This document shows, in pieces, positions 14,725 to 23,048 of a DNA stretch of 26,397 nt (its first letter is position 1; the number at the start of each line of letters is the position of its first letter). The notes under the pieces were generated by a model. It made no database searches and was not told the origin of the DNA. It saw only the letters and a list, made by a program, of their open reading frames with translations. The stretch is from Actinomycetota bacterium. GTDB taxonomy: Bacteria > Actinomycetota > Actinomycetes > Nanopelagicales > Nanopelagicaceae. The stretch spans positions 1-26,397 of the forward strand of contig CANLTP010000003.1 in assembly GCA_947494085.1 (NCBI GenBank), read 5' to 3'. Made by a program: the position numbers and the translations under genes.

Positions 14725-15660
14725 GTGTCAGACCGTAAAACTGAGAGATTGATTAACCTCACTTTGGCCTTGCTTGCCACTAAGCGCTACTTGAAGAAGT
14801 CAGAGATCCTCAGCAATGTTGCTGGTTATGAAGGCACGCAAGAAGCTAAGGAGCGGATGTTCGAACGCGATAAGGATGATCTGCGTTCCTTGGGTATCGA
14901 AATTGAGGTAGGGGATTTAGATATCTTCTTTGAAGATGAGCCGGGTTATCGCATTCCGCAGAAATCTTATGAGCTAAATGTCCCTAACCTTTCGGGTCGA
15001 GAGTTGGCCCTACTCTCGATTGCAAGTAGTTTTTGGAATGACTCGGTTCTCGCCCCAAATGCTCAATCTGGAATCCGAAAATTGCAGTCACTTGGTATAC
15101 CAGCGACTCTTGAATTTGAATTTCGAATGAAATATCGATTTGATAATCCTTCCGAATTGCTTGAAGGGATTGCGAAGGCGATCCTCCAGAAATCTAGAAT
15201 CAAATTTTCTTACGATTCCTCCTCATTAAAAGTGCGTCATCTTGAACCGTATCGAATAGTTTTTTGGAATAGCTATTGGTATCTGATTGGTATGGATATC
15301 GACCGCACGGGAATCCGACTTTTCAAACTATCAAGGTTCTTAGGCGGTATTGAGATATCAAAAAAGAAGAATGAGTTCGAAATTCCTGCCGATTTTGCAG
15401 TTGCTGATCATCTACCAAAGAGCGATGTCGAAGTAATTCACTCTGCAAAGATCGAAATCAGGAGAGAGACGGGAACGTTGCTGCGACAGCGCGGAAAGCT
15501 TCTATCGCAGGGAAGCGAATATGACACCTATGAAATTAATTACGAGAATGAACGAGTATTCCTACGAGAGTTAATTTGGCACGGCGTGAATGTGAGAATA
15601 TTGGAACCAGCTAATCTCAAGGAACAACTTCTTTCAATAGTTGATGGGGTTTTAGCATGA
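14725..15660 (+). CDS. pafB: WYL-domain transcriptional activator PafB
   Basis: PafB pairs with PafC to activate the LexA-independent DNA-damage response in mycobacteria. The 311-residue product has an N-terminal winged helix-turn-helix (about 1-65), a middle segment and a WYL domain. The latter has PYRIVFWNSYWYLIGMD around 175-191, where the family's W-Y-L core is visible, followed by a C-terminal WCX-like part. The GTG start sits 6 bases after TAGGGT. Its TGA stop overlaps the ATG of pafC (ATGA), so the two subunits are translationally coupled. Mycobacterial PafBC lies just after pafA, the Pup ligase. No pafA is present here, which fits the finding that PafBC acts in DNA damage rather than in pupylation. 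Confidence 0.9.
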   Translation: MSDRKTERLINLTLALLATKRYLKKSEILSNVAGYEGTQEAKERMFERDKDDLRSLGIEIEVGDLDIFFEDEPGYRIPQKSYELNVPNLSGRELALLSIASSFWNDSVLAPNAQSGIRKLQSLGIPATLEFEFRMKYRFDNPSELLEGIAKAILQKSRIKFSYDSSSLKVRHLEPYRIVFWNSYWYLIGMDIDRTGIRLFKLSRFLGGIEISKKKNEFEIPADFAVADHLPKSDVEVIHSAKIEIRRETGTLLRQRGKLLSQGSEYDTYEINYENERVFLRELIWHGVNVRILEPANLKEQLLSIVDGVLA

Positions 15661-16571
15661 GTGAATCAGCGCTAGACCGGACAGCTCGGGCTTTGGATTT
15701 GGTCCCTTACTTACTGGAACATCAAGGAACATCAATTACTGAACTTGCCCAGGTATTTGGAGTTTCGGAGAAGCAGATTAATGATGACTTAATTTTGATA
15801 CATATGTGTGGGCTTCCCGGCTACACCCCACTCGAGTTAATCGAAATGTATTACGAGGATGGATACGTAACGGTTTCCGATCCGCAGAGTTTGAATAAAC
15901 CGAGAAGCATGAATAGTTCGGAAATCACTTCGCTGTTGGTCTCACTTGACCTATTAAAATCAGTGCGATCAGATTCAATTTCAGATGAGATTGAAGCCTT
16001 AAAGATTAAATTGAAGAGTAGTCTCTCTTTTGAAAATCCTTACGTTGTCGTGGTGGATTCAAAGAACTCTGAAATGATCGAAAAGATTGAAGCAGCAATC
16101 GCTAAAGGAAACGCCCTCAATATCGTGTATCTCAGTGGCCAGAAAGATGAAAGCACGAAACGACTAATCCTTCCTCTGGAAATTTATCAAGCGAACAACA
16201 ACACATACCTGAACGCCTGGTGTCAGACCTCGATGGGAGATCGAACATTTCGAGTAGATCGCGTCCTAAGTCTTGAGACTTCCAACGGATCTGCAATTAA
16301 TTACACACCCGCGAGTCAACAACACAAGTCTGGATTTTCGAATGTTAAATTAGTTGTTTCTAAAGAGGCGCGCCACTTCATCGAGGAGAACCGAGCAATA
16401 ATTGAGAGCGTTGAAGATGGGGAAGTTTTCCAGGTAATGCTTCACCCCATAGATGTTGAATGGTTGATAAGAACAATCCTCGGTTTTGGGTCGGGGATCC
16501 AGGTCGTAGCTCCAAAGGCTCTTGCCACCGATATACAAGACCGTGCTCGGGCTATTCGAGCGTTATATTGA
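15657..16571 (+). CDS. pafC: WYL-domain transcriptional activator PafC
   Basis: This second subunit of the PafBC activator is 304 residues. An N-terminal winged-helix domain (about 8-75, with TSITELAQVFGVSEKQINDD as the likely recognition region) is followed by a WYL domain. In that domain LNIVYLSGQ and PLEIYQANNNTYLNAWC around 150-188 are the ligand-binding part, and a C-terminal WCX-like segment follows. WYL domains are thought to bind nucleic acid, and single-stranded DNA has been proposed as the PafBC signal. The start codon overlaps the pafB stop by 4 bases. An 81-base gap then separates it from tatA. Confidence 0.88.
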   Translation: MSESALDRTARALDLVPYLLEHQGTSITELAQVFGVSEKQINDDLILIHMCGLPGYTPLELIEMYYEDGYVTVSDPQSLNKPRSMNSSEITSLLVSLDLLKSVRSDSISDEIEALKIKLKSSLSFENPYVVVVDSKNSEMIEKIEAAIAKGNALNIVYLSGQKDESTKRLILPLEIYQANNNTYLNAWCQTSMGDRTFRVDRVLSLETSNGSAINYTPASQQHKSGFSNVKLVVSKEARHFIEENRAIIESVEDGEVFQVMLHPIDVEWLIRTILGFGSGIQVVAPKALATDIQDRARAIRALY

Positions 16572-16652
16572 ACTAGTATTTGACGTGTGGGTTAAGCTAT
16601 ATTTCAAGGCATAACAAATTGAGTAAAACTTAAAGAGAGCAGGGGAGCGCAG
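16572..16652 (+). promoter_or_regulatory. AT-rich pafC-tatA intergenic region with SD
   Basis: The 81-base gap holds TTGACG (16580-16585) and AT-rich TATATTT (16598-16604), but their 12-base spacing is too short for a standard promoter; TAACAAAT at 16612-16619 is another weak -10 candidate. AGGGGAG at 16641-16647 is a strong Shine-Dalgarno sequence for tatA. No terminator is visible. Confidence 0.3.
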
Positions 16653-16829
16653 ATGCTACGCGGACTTCAAGGTTGGCACTTAATTATAGTTGTGGTCCTT
16701 TTTGTTGTTTTATTTGGCGCCAAGAAACTTCCGGACTCGGCAAAATCGATTGCGAAGTCGCTAAAGATATTCAAAAGTGAGTTGAAAGATGGCGACGAAA
16801 AGGGCGATACCACTAAGTCTGATTCCTAA
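16653..16829 (+). CDS. tatA: Sec-independent translocase subunit TatA
   Basis: This 58-residue protein forms the pore-forming or membrane-thinning part of the Tat system that exports folded proteins. It starts [10 protein letters not shown] and has one membrane helix (about 9-21). Then come the conserved Phe-Gly hinge and [19 protein letters not shown], the amphipathic helix, and a short charged tail ([14 protein letters not shown]). The length is at the small end for TatA. ATG 16653 follows AGGGGAG by 5 bases. The tatC start lies 6 bases after the stop. No tatB is in this window, so TatA may serve both roles or tatB may lie elsewhere, as it does in many Actinobacteria. Confidence 0.93.
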   Translation: MLRGLQGWHLIIVVVLFVVLFGAKKLPDSAKSIAKSLKIFKSELKDGDEKGDTTKSDS

Positions 16830-16835
16830 AGATTA

Positions 16836-17609
16836 GTGAACGGTAAAAACGCAAAGGCTATGCCTTTGCTCTCTCATCTTAATGAACTTCGCTCGCGGGC
16901 TTTTAAATCTGCAATCGGAATCACTCTAGCCAGCTGTATCGGATGGGTATTTTACGAAAAGATTATCGCAAGACTTGCAAATCCAATATGTGATCTAGAA
17001 GCGGCAACTGCTGCCGGAGATAAGAGCTGCGGGATTCTCTACATAAATGGAGTTCTTGGACCATTAGATTTAAAGTTCAAGATTTCGGTTCTGCTCGGAA
17101 TAATTATCGCTTCGCCAGTCTGGCTCTATCAAATCTGGGCTTTCATCTCGCCGGGGTTACATAAGAAGGAGCGAAGAAATTCAATCTTTTTCGTTATGGG
17201 GGCTGTTCCGTTTTTTGCTGTTGGAATTTTTGCAGGCTATCTCGTTCTGCCTATCGCAATCGAAGTTCTTCTTAGTTTTACACCTAGCTCGTTGACGAAC
17301 CTAGTGAAATTCGACGATTACTTAACTTTCGTAACCCAACTGATTTTAGTTTTTGGGATTGCCTTTGAACTTCCAGTCTTTTTAATAGCGCTCAATTTAG
17401 CTGGTATCTTGAGCGGTAGATCCATCCTCCGTCCTTGGCGCTATGCAATCTTTGGAATAACTTTATTTTCAGCAATCGCTACACCAACTGGAGATCCAAT
17501 CACATTGTTCTTCCTAGCTGGTCCGCTAATCCTGCTCTATCTGGCAGCGGGCGGAATCTCTTTGCTCGTAGATAAAGCACGTTTAAAGCGTAAAAACAGA
17601 AGCGAATAA
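16836..17609 (+). CDS. tatC: Sec-independent translocase subunit TatC
   Basis: TatC is the membrane receptor for twin-arginine signal peptides. The 257-residue product has six expected membrane helices, and the cytoplasmic N-terminal motif LLSHLNELRSR (11-21) contains the Glu17 and Arg19 region that contacts the signal peptide. The second conserved block is SPVWLYQIWAFISPGL near 93-108, and FGIAFELPVF near 177-186 is also typical. GTG 16836 begins 6 bases after the tatA stop. The C terminus is basic (KARLKRKNRSE). It is cotranscribed with tatA. A 67-base gap with an inverted repeat separates it from helY. Confidence 0.95.
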   Translation: MNGKNAKAMPLLSHLNELRSRAFKSAIGITLASCIGWVFYEKIIARLANPICDLEAATAAGDKSCGILYINGVLGPLDLKFKISVLLGIIIASPVWLYQIWAFISPGLHKKERRNSIFFVMGAVPFFAVGIFAGYLVLPIAIEVLLSFTPSSLTNLVKFDDYLTFVTQLILVFGIAFELPVFLIALNLAGILSGRSILRPWRYAIFGITLFSAIATPTGDPITLFFLAGPLILLYLAAGGISLLVDKARLKRKNRSE

Positions 17610-17610
17610 C

Positions 17611-17665
17611 CCAAGTGCCTAAGCCAATAACGATTGATGTTATGCCGCGTGCCCTGCGCACTTGG
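17611..17665 (+). repeat. Inverted repeat CCAAGTGC...GCACTTGG in the tatC-helY gap
   Basis: Perfect 8-bp arms at 17611-17618 and 17658-17665 flank 39 bases. A transcript could form a stem of 8 bp with a long loop just before helY. No T-run follows, so an intrinsic terminator is unlikely. A reading frame GTG 17615 to TGA 17674 spans the loop (19 codons, MPKPITIDVMPRALRTWTA) and ends 2 bases before the helY ATG. Confidence 0.4.
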
Positions 17666-17676
17666 ACGGCTTGATC

Positions 17677-20055
17677 ATGACTACTCCGGCACAACGCTTT
17701 GCCGAGGCGAAAGCCCGCAATCTTCATCGATTAACAAATGAATTCCTCGGTAGATATCCATTCAGCATGGATGATTTTCAAATCCAAGGTTGCCAAGCGC
17801 TAGAGAATGGTAAATCAGTTTTGGTTGCGGCTCCTACGGGTGCTGGCAAAACTATCGTCGGAGAGTTTGCTGCATTCCTTGCAATGGAGTTGGGTAAGAA
17901 ATGTTTCTATACAACTCCAATTAAGGCGTTATCGAATCAGAAATTTCAGGATTTATCTGCAATGTTTGGTGAATCCAACGTTGGGCTTTTAACCGGGGAC
18001 ACCAGCATTAATTCCGAGGCACCGATCGTAATCATGACAACTGAGGTCCTCCGGAACATGATCTATTCCGCGTCCTCAACACTGACAGATCTGCGCTACG
18101 TGGTTATGGACGAAGTTCATTATCTCGCCGACCGTTTCCGCGGCGCGGTTTGGGAAGAAATCTTGATTCATTTGCCGGAAAGTATCCAAGTTGCCGCTCT
18201 GTCAGCCACAGTTTCGAATGCTGAAGAATTCGGTGATTGGCTACAAACAGTGCGCGGTGAAATGCAAGTTATTGTTAGTGAATCCCGACCAGTGCCGCTG
18301 TACCAGCATGTCTTATTTGGTAATCGCCTTCTTGATTTGTTTTCATCTAGCACCAAAGTCAATCCGGAAATCCTGCGGTTAGAAAAAGAGTCTCTAAGAT
18401 CAGTTCGCACGAAATACGGCAACAGTGGTGGAAAGAAAAATAGGCGAGATAGCTCACAGATAACGCCAACAATCAAAGCTCTTGGGCGAGCAGAAGTTAT
18501 TGAAAAATTGGATCGCGAGGGCTTGCTCCCAGCAATAACATTTATCTTTTCAAGAGCTCAATGCGATAACGCGGTAAAACAATGTCTCGCTGCTGGATTA
18601 CGACTAACAAATGCCGAAGAGCGATCTCAAATTCGCGAAGTAATCTCAGAGAAGACTAGGTCATTGCCGGAAGATGATCTGATCGTTCTCGGTTTTCATG
18701 AGTGGGTAGATTCATTGGAAAGAGGAATTGCTTCGCACCATGCTGGACTTCTACCAGCGTTTAAAGAGTGCGTTGAGGAATTGTTTCAGCGGGGATTAAT
18801 CAAAGCAGTATTTGCTACCGAGACTCTTGCTCTTGGTATAAACATGCCGGCCCGGACTGTGGTCTTGGAGAAGTTAACTAAATGGAATGGCGAATCCCAC
18901 GTATCGGTAACACCAGGTGAATACACCCAGTTGACTGGTCGCGCTGGGCGACGTGGAATTGATATTGAGGGTAACGCGGTAATACTTTGGAACAAAGATA
19001 TCGATAGCGCTTCAGCGGCTGGCTTAGCATCAACCAGAACTTATCCACTAAAGAGCTCATTTAAACCAACCTACAACATGACTATTAATTTGATTTCGCA
19101 ATTTGGTGCTGCTCGTGCACGAACTTCATTGGAGTCATCCTTCGCTCAATTCCAGGCGGATAAAGCTGTTGTTGGTTTAGCTCGTCAGATAAAGCGCAAC
19201 AACGATGCAATCTCCGAGTTAGAAGAGGAGATTAGTTGCCACCTTGGAGACTTTGTGGAATATGCGCAGATTCGTTTCGAGATCAAGGAATTGGAGCGCG
19301 GACTTTCTACCAAACGACGAAAGGCGCGAGAGTTTGAAGAAGAGAAAATTGTTGATGCTAGAAAAGCTTTGCGAAACCATGCCTGTCATGGATGTAGTGA
19401 CCGCGAAACTCATGCCCGCATCGCGGAGCGAGCAGATCGATTGCGACGAGAAAATAGTGGGTTAAGCGCTCGGGTTGCCAATCGCACACACGTTATCGCT
19501 CGGCGATTTGATTTGATAAAAGTAATGCTGGAAAAATTTGGTTATCTTAACAATGACGTAATCACCGCTAACGGAAAACTACTTTCGAAGATTTATGGTG
19601 AGACAGATATATTGATTGCAGAAATGATTCGTCGTGAAGCTTTCGGTCAACTTACTGCCGCAGAGCTAGTTTCAATTGTTTCGGTCTTCGTTTATGAAAG
19701 TCGAAAAGACGCTCCACCAAAACTGCCTAGAGGGCAGGTTGAAGAAGTGCTTTCGGATCTTGTAAAAGTTTGGATTGAAATCAACGACTTAGAGGTCGAT
19801 TTAGGGTTGGAACCAATTCGTGAGCCCGATGCTGGCTTCTGCTGGGCATCATATAGATGGGCCAGCGGCCACTCTTTAACAGCAATACTTAAAGGGACTG
19901 AACTAACGGTGGGGGATTTTGTTCGTTCCATGAAACAGATAATTGATTTGCTCCGTCAGATTGCAATTGCTTCACCACATCTTTCGCCGATAGTTTCCGA
20001 TGCTCTAGGAAGAATAGATCGCGGTGTTATCGCCTACGCAGGAGCTGTTGTATGA
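17677..20055 (+). CDS. helY: DEAD/DEVH-box RNA helicase, HelY (Ski2/Mtr4-like)
   Basis: This 792-residue Ski2-like helicase is expected to unwind structured RNA during turnover or processing. Walker A APTGAGKT is at 52-59, the DEVH box at 145-148 and motif III SAT at 176-178. Motif VI is in QLTGRAGRRGIDIEG. A charged helical insert (about 505-590) includes the Cys-His cluster HACHGCSDRETHARIAER typical of HelY. The frame opens at TTG 17662, but I prefer ATG 17677, which has GGACGG upstream. The stop overlaps the exonuclease start by 4 bases (ATGA). The adjacent gene order tatA-tatC-helY is conserved in Actinobacteria. Confidence 0.93.
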   Translation: MTTPAQRFAEAKARNLHRLTNEFLGRYPFSMDDFQIQGCQALENGKSVLVAAPTGAGKTIVGEFAAFLAMELGKKCFYTTPIKALSNQKFQDLSAMFGESNVGLLTGDTSINSEAPIVIMTTEVLRNMIYSASSTLTDLRYVVMDEVHYLADRFRGAVWEEILIHLPESIQVAALSATVSNAEEFGDWLQTVRGEMQVIVSESRPVPLYQHVLFGNRLLDLFSSSTKVNPEILRLEKESLRSVRTKYGNSGGKKNRRDSSQITPTIKALGRAEVIEKLDREGLLPAITFIFSRAQCDNAVKQCLAAGLRLTNAEERSQIREVISEKTRSLPEDDLIVLGFHEWVDSLERGIASHHAGLLPAFKECVEELFQRGLIKAVFATETLALGINMPARTVVLEKLTKWNGESHVSVTPGEYTQLTGRAGRRGIDIEGNAVILWNKDIDSASAAGLASTRTYPLKSSFKPTYNMTINLISQFGAARARTSLESSFAQFQADKAVVGLARQIKRNNDAISELEEEISCHLGDFVEYAQIRFEIKELERGLSTKRRKAREFEEEKIVDARKALRNHACHGCSDRETHARIAERADRLRRENSGLSARVANRTHVIARRFDLIKVMLEKFGYLNNDVITANGKLLSKIYGETDILIAEMIRREAFGQLTAAELVSIVSVFVYESRKDAPPKLPRGQVEEVLSDLVKVWIEINDLEVDLGLEPIREPDAGFCWASYRWASGHSLTAILKGTELTVGDFVRSMKQIIDLLRQIAIASPHLSPIVSDALGRIDRGVIAYAGAVV

Positions 20056-20951
20056 CCTTAATGCTTTTAGATAGTGCATCGCTCTGGTATCGCGCATATT
20101 TCGGAATGCCAGACACACTGCTTTCACCAAGTGGAGAACCAGTTAATGCTATTCGAGGCTATCTAGACATGACTTCTAAATTGATATCGATTTACAAACC
20201 CAAACGATTAGTCGCATGTATCGAAGGTGATTGGCGTCCAAGTTGGCGAGTTGATCTATTTCCTGAATATAAAGCAAACCGCTTGGATGTCGAAGGCGAA
20301 GAGGAAGAGCCAGATACCCTCGGACCGCAAATTCCAATCCTTCTCGATTTATTGGAAGCCTTTAAAATTCCGATTGTTGGCGTTGATGATTACGAGGCGG
20401 ACGATGTCATGGCTTCTTACACAGTTACTGAACCTGGACCGATAAAGATAGTCACTGGGGACCGCGATCTATTTCAGTTGGTTGACGACAAACGCAAAAT
20501 ATCTGTTGTTTATTTAGCTAAGGGAATAGCAAATCATGATTTAGTAGATTTACGTTGGATCGCGCAGAAGTATGACATCCCGGGGGAGAGGTATGCACTC
20601 TTTGCGATGATTCGCGGTGATGCTTCAGATGGATTGCCAGGTATTAGGGGAATCGGGGAAAAGGGTGCGGCTATTATCGCCAAGCAATTTGAAAACCTGG
20701 AAGAAGTTATGTTGGCAGCAAAGAACGATGATGAAAGATTAACTCCGAACGCTAGAAAAAAACTTCTGGAATCTGCTGAATACGCTCGAATCGCACCTAA
20801 ATTAGTCCATTGCGCATTAGATGTTCCACTGCCCAAATTAGATATTGAATTACCAAAGCGCCCCGATAACTTGGATGAGATCTACCAATATCAGAAAGAT
20901 TATGGTCTAGGAGCTAGCGTCGATCGTCTTATTGCAGCCCTTCAATGGTGA
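20052..20951 (+). CDS. 5'-3' exonuclease / flap endonuclease (PolA N-domain-like)
   Basis: This stand-alone 299-residue structure-specific nuclease resembles the N-terminal domain of DNA polymerase I. Metal-binding carboxylates are visible: Asp7 in LLDSAS, Glu115 with Asp117-Asp118 in YEADDV, Asp137 and Asp139 in TGDRDLFQ, and Asp190 and Asp193 in RGDASDGLPG. The helix-three-turn-helix follows as PGIRGIGEKGA (196-206). FPEYKANR near 70-77 is the DNA-contacting arch segment. Likely roles are removal of RNA primers or repair flaps. M. tuberculosis Rv2090, near helY, is the positional counterpart. Overlaps of 4 bases with helY and 7 bases with lnt argue for one transcript. Confidence 0.93.
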   Translation: MTLMLLDSASLWYRAYFGMPDTLLSPSGEPVNAIRGYLDMTSKLISIYKPKRLVACIEGDWRPSWRVDLFPEYKANRLDVEGEEEEPDTLGPQIPILLDLLEAFKIPIVGVDDYEADDVMASYTVTEPGPIKIVTGDRDLFQLVDDKRKISVVYLAKGIANHDLVDLRWIAQKYDIPGERYALFAMIRGDASDGLPGIRGIGEKGAAIIAKQFENLEEVMLAAKNDDERLTPNARKKLLESAEYARIAPKLVHCALDVPLPKLDIELPKRPDNLDEIYQYQKDYGLGASVDRLIAALQW

Positions 20952-22261
20952 CAGTATTTATTTCAGCATTTCTAGCAAGCGCTGCATTTGAGCCGATCGG
21001 TATTTGGTATGCCGCAATAGTTGGGTTCGCTTTATTTTTCCGAAAACTTCGAAGTTCAAAAAACCCACTACGACATAGCCTAATTTTCGGGTTCATCTTA
21101 AATGCGATAGTTCTTCATTGGAGCGGTAAGTATGTAGGTGCACTTCCTTGGTTGCTCTTGGCATCGTTGCAGGCAATTTTTTATCTTCCAATCGGGTGGA
21201 TTTACTCAAGAACTCGCAGTCTTTGGTGGAGTGCATTAACTCTGCTTCTTATGGAGGAGTTGCGATCAAAGGTCCCATTTGGCGGCTTTGGTTGGACCCG
21301 TGTTGCATTCAGCCAAGTTGATTCACCAGCCTTACCGATAGTTTCATTGGGAGGTGCGCTAGCGCTCACGGCAGTCACGATTGCAACCGCGATCCTTCTG
21401 ACACAGTTGCAACTAAGAAATCTTTTAACTGTCGCAGTGATTTTTCTAGCTGCCAATTTTCTACCAACCAATCCGGAGGGGAGTGGCTCCATTCGCCTTC
21501 TTGCAGTTCAGGGAAATACTCCTGAAGTAGGTTTAGATTTTAATTCAAGAGCTAAGGCGGTTTTCAATCTGCATCGCGATGCAACTCGCGAATTTTCAGA
21601 AGGAAGTTTTGACGCAATAGTTTGGCCAGAAAATGCAATTGACATAGATCCGAAACTTCATCCTGATGTTGCTGCTGACATAACTTCACTTACAAAAGAA
21701 TTGGGAGCACCGCTTATAGCGGGTGTAGTTCAAAAGGGAGTGGGTGGCCCAGAAAATGCCTCCATAATGTATTCAGAGGAAGGCCTGCTTCAGAGTTCCT
21801 ACATAAAGCGGGGACTAACGCCATTTGGTGAATATATGCCGTTCCGTAAATTAGCCGAATTCATAAGCCCACAAGCAGAGCGAGTTACAGATTTTATCCC
21901 AGGCGACAAACGGATAGTGCACCAAATAGCTGGAGAAAAAATAGGACCGATTATTTGTTATGAAATTATTTTGGATGGTCTCGTTCGAGATATGGCGCAG
22001 AATTCCAAGGCGTTGATAGTTCAAACAAATAGCGCAACATTTGCAAACACTTCTGAAAGTGCACAACAACTTGCGATTATGCGCATCCGCGCAGTCGAAC
22101 ATTCGCGACACATTCTGGCGGTTTCGACCGTTGGTATATCAGCATTTATCGATAATAATGGTCACGTAATCTCAAGGACTGAAGAGAACGAGAAATCTTT
22201 CCTCATTGGAGAATTGAAGCTCAACAACTACAAAACTATAAGTAGTCGGATTTTTCGATGA
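20945..22261 (+). CDS. lnt: Apolipoprotein N-acyltransferase
   Basis: Lnt adds the third acyl chain to the N-terminal cysteine of lipoproteins at the membrane. The 438-residue product has an N-terminal membrane part of several helices (about 1-175) and a nitrilase-like domain whose triad is Glu229 (WPENAID), Lys288 (SYIKRGLTPFGEYMPFR) and Cys338 (IICYEIILD). The conserved NSATFANTSESAQQLAIMR is also present. It is shorter than E. coli Lnt but has all catalytic residues. It overlaps the exonuclease by 7 bases and ppm1 by 4. In M. tuberculosis the same two activities are fused in Ppm1 (Rv2051c); here they are separate neighbours. A client in the window is the FKBP lipoprotein. Confidence 0.95.
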   Translation: MVTVFISAFLASAAFEPIGIWYAAIVGFALFFRKLRSSKNPLRHSLIFGFILNAIVLHWSGKYVGALPWLLLASLQAIFYLPIGWIYSRTRSLWWSALTLLLMEELRSKVPFGGFGWTRVAFSQVDSPALPIVSLGGALALTAVTIATAILLTQLQLRNLLTVAVIFLAANFLPTNPEGSGSIRLLAVQGNTPEVGLDFNSRAKAVFNLHRDATREFSEGSFDAIVWPENAIDIDPKLHPDVAADITSLTKELGAPLIAGVVQKGVGGPENASIMYSEEGLLQSSYIKRGLTPFGEYMPFRKLAEFISPQAERVTDFIPGDKRIVHQIAGEKIGPIICYEIILDGLVRDMAQNSKALIVQTNSATFANTSESAQQLAIMRIRAVEHSRHILAVSTVGISAFIDNNGHVISRTEENEKSFLIGELKLNNYKTISSRIFR

Positions 22262-23013
22262 CAGCTTCAAAGAAAATCGTGATACTTATTCCAACTTACA
22301 ACGAAGCTGAAACCATATGTGAGTTAATTGATAAATTAGCCAAATGCCGGAACTATAGCCAATACAGATTTGACTTGGTTGTTATCGATGATAATTCACC
22401 GGATAAAACCGCAGATATCGTGGAGGAAATGCGCCTATCTTGGGTGCAACTTCTACGACGCCCGAAGAAAGATGGTCTGGGTGCGGCTTACCGTGCTGGT
22501 TTTTTGAAGGTATTGGGAGAGTCGCAATATTCCCATGTGATCACGATGGACGCAGATGGCTCTCACCGAGTAGAAGATCTTCCAGCACTGTTAATGTCGA
22601 TGGAATCAAGCACTTCGAGTAAGTCCTTAGTTATAGGAACTCGTTGGATGCCAGGAGGCAGTGTTGTTAACTGGCCGAAATATCGGCAGTTACTTTCAAA
22701 ATCAGGAACTAGATATGCAAAGTTTGCACTGGGAATGAATCTAAATGACCTTACTGGCGGCTTTCGAATATATAGTGCTGGTCTCTTAAACTCATTTGAT
22801 TTCAATGACATGCATGCAACTGGATATTGTTTTCAAATAGAAATGGCTATGGCTGCAGATGCTGCCGGCGCTAAAGCTACACAGGTCCCAATAACCTTTG
22901 TGGAAAGAAGTAAAGGAAGCTCGAAAATGAACGGTTGGATCGCACTTGAGGCCTTCATATTCACTTCAAAGAATGGGATTAAGCGTCTTATCTCGAAATA
23001 TAATCGCCGATAA
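22258..23013 (+). CDS. ppm1: Polyprenol monophosphomannose synthase (GT2)
   Basis: The enzyme moves mannose from GDP-mannose to polyprenyl phosphate, making the donor for extracytoplasmic mannosylation of glycolipids and lipoproteins. The 251-residue GT-A fold protein has the start motif LIPTYNEAETI (10-20), the nucleotide-binding DDNSPD (44-49) and the metal-binding DAD of MDADGSH (98-100). GGFRIYSAGLL and the C-terminal FVERSKGSSKM are typical of dolichol-phosphate mannose synthases. There is no membrane domain, so it likely relies on Lnt or the membrane surface, as in species where the two are unfused. ATGA overlaps the lnt stop by 4 bases. It is the last gene of the plus-strand run. Confidence 0.93.
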   Translation: MTASKKIVILIPTYNEAETICELIDKLAKCRNYSQYRFDLVVIDDNSPDKTADIVEEMRLSWVQLLRRPKKDGLGAAYRAGFLKVLGESQYSHVITMDADGSHRVEDLPALLMSMESSTSSKSLVIGTRWMPGGSVVNWPKYRQLLSKSGTRYAKFALGMNLNDLTGGFRIYSAGLLNSFDFNDMHATGYCFQIEMAMAADAAGAKATQVPITFVERSKGSSKMNGWIALEAFIFTSKNGIKRLISKYNRR

Positions 23014-23030
23014 TCTACATTATGTCAGAT

Positions 23031-23048
23031 TGAAGGTCTCAACCTTTA
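23031..23048. terminator. Weak hairpin between convergent ppm1 and gcvP
   Basis: AAGGT-CTCA-ACCTT (23033-23037 with 23042-23046) can be extended by a G-U and a T-A pair. It lies between two convergent stops, but no T-run follows on either strand, so terminator function is doubtful. Confidence 0.25.
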
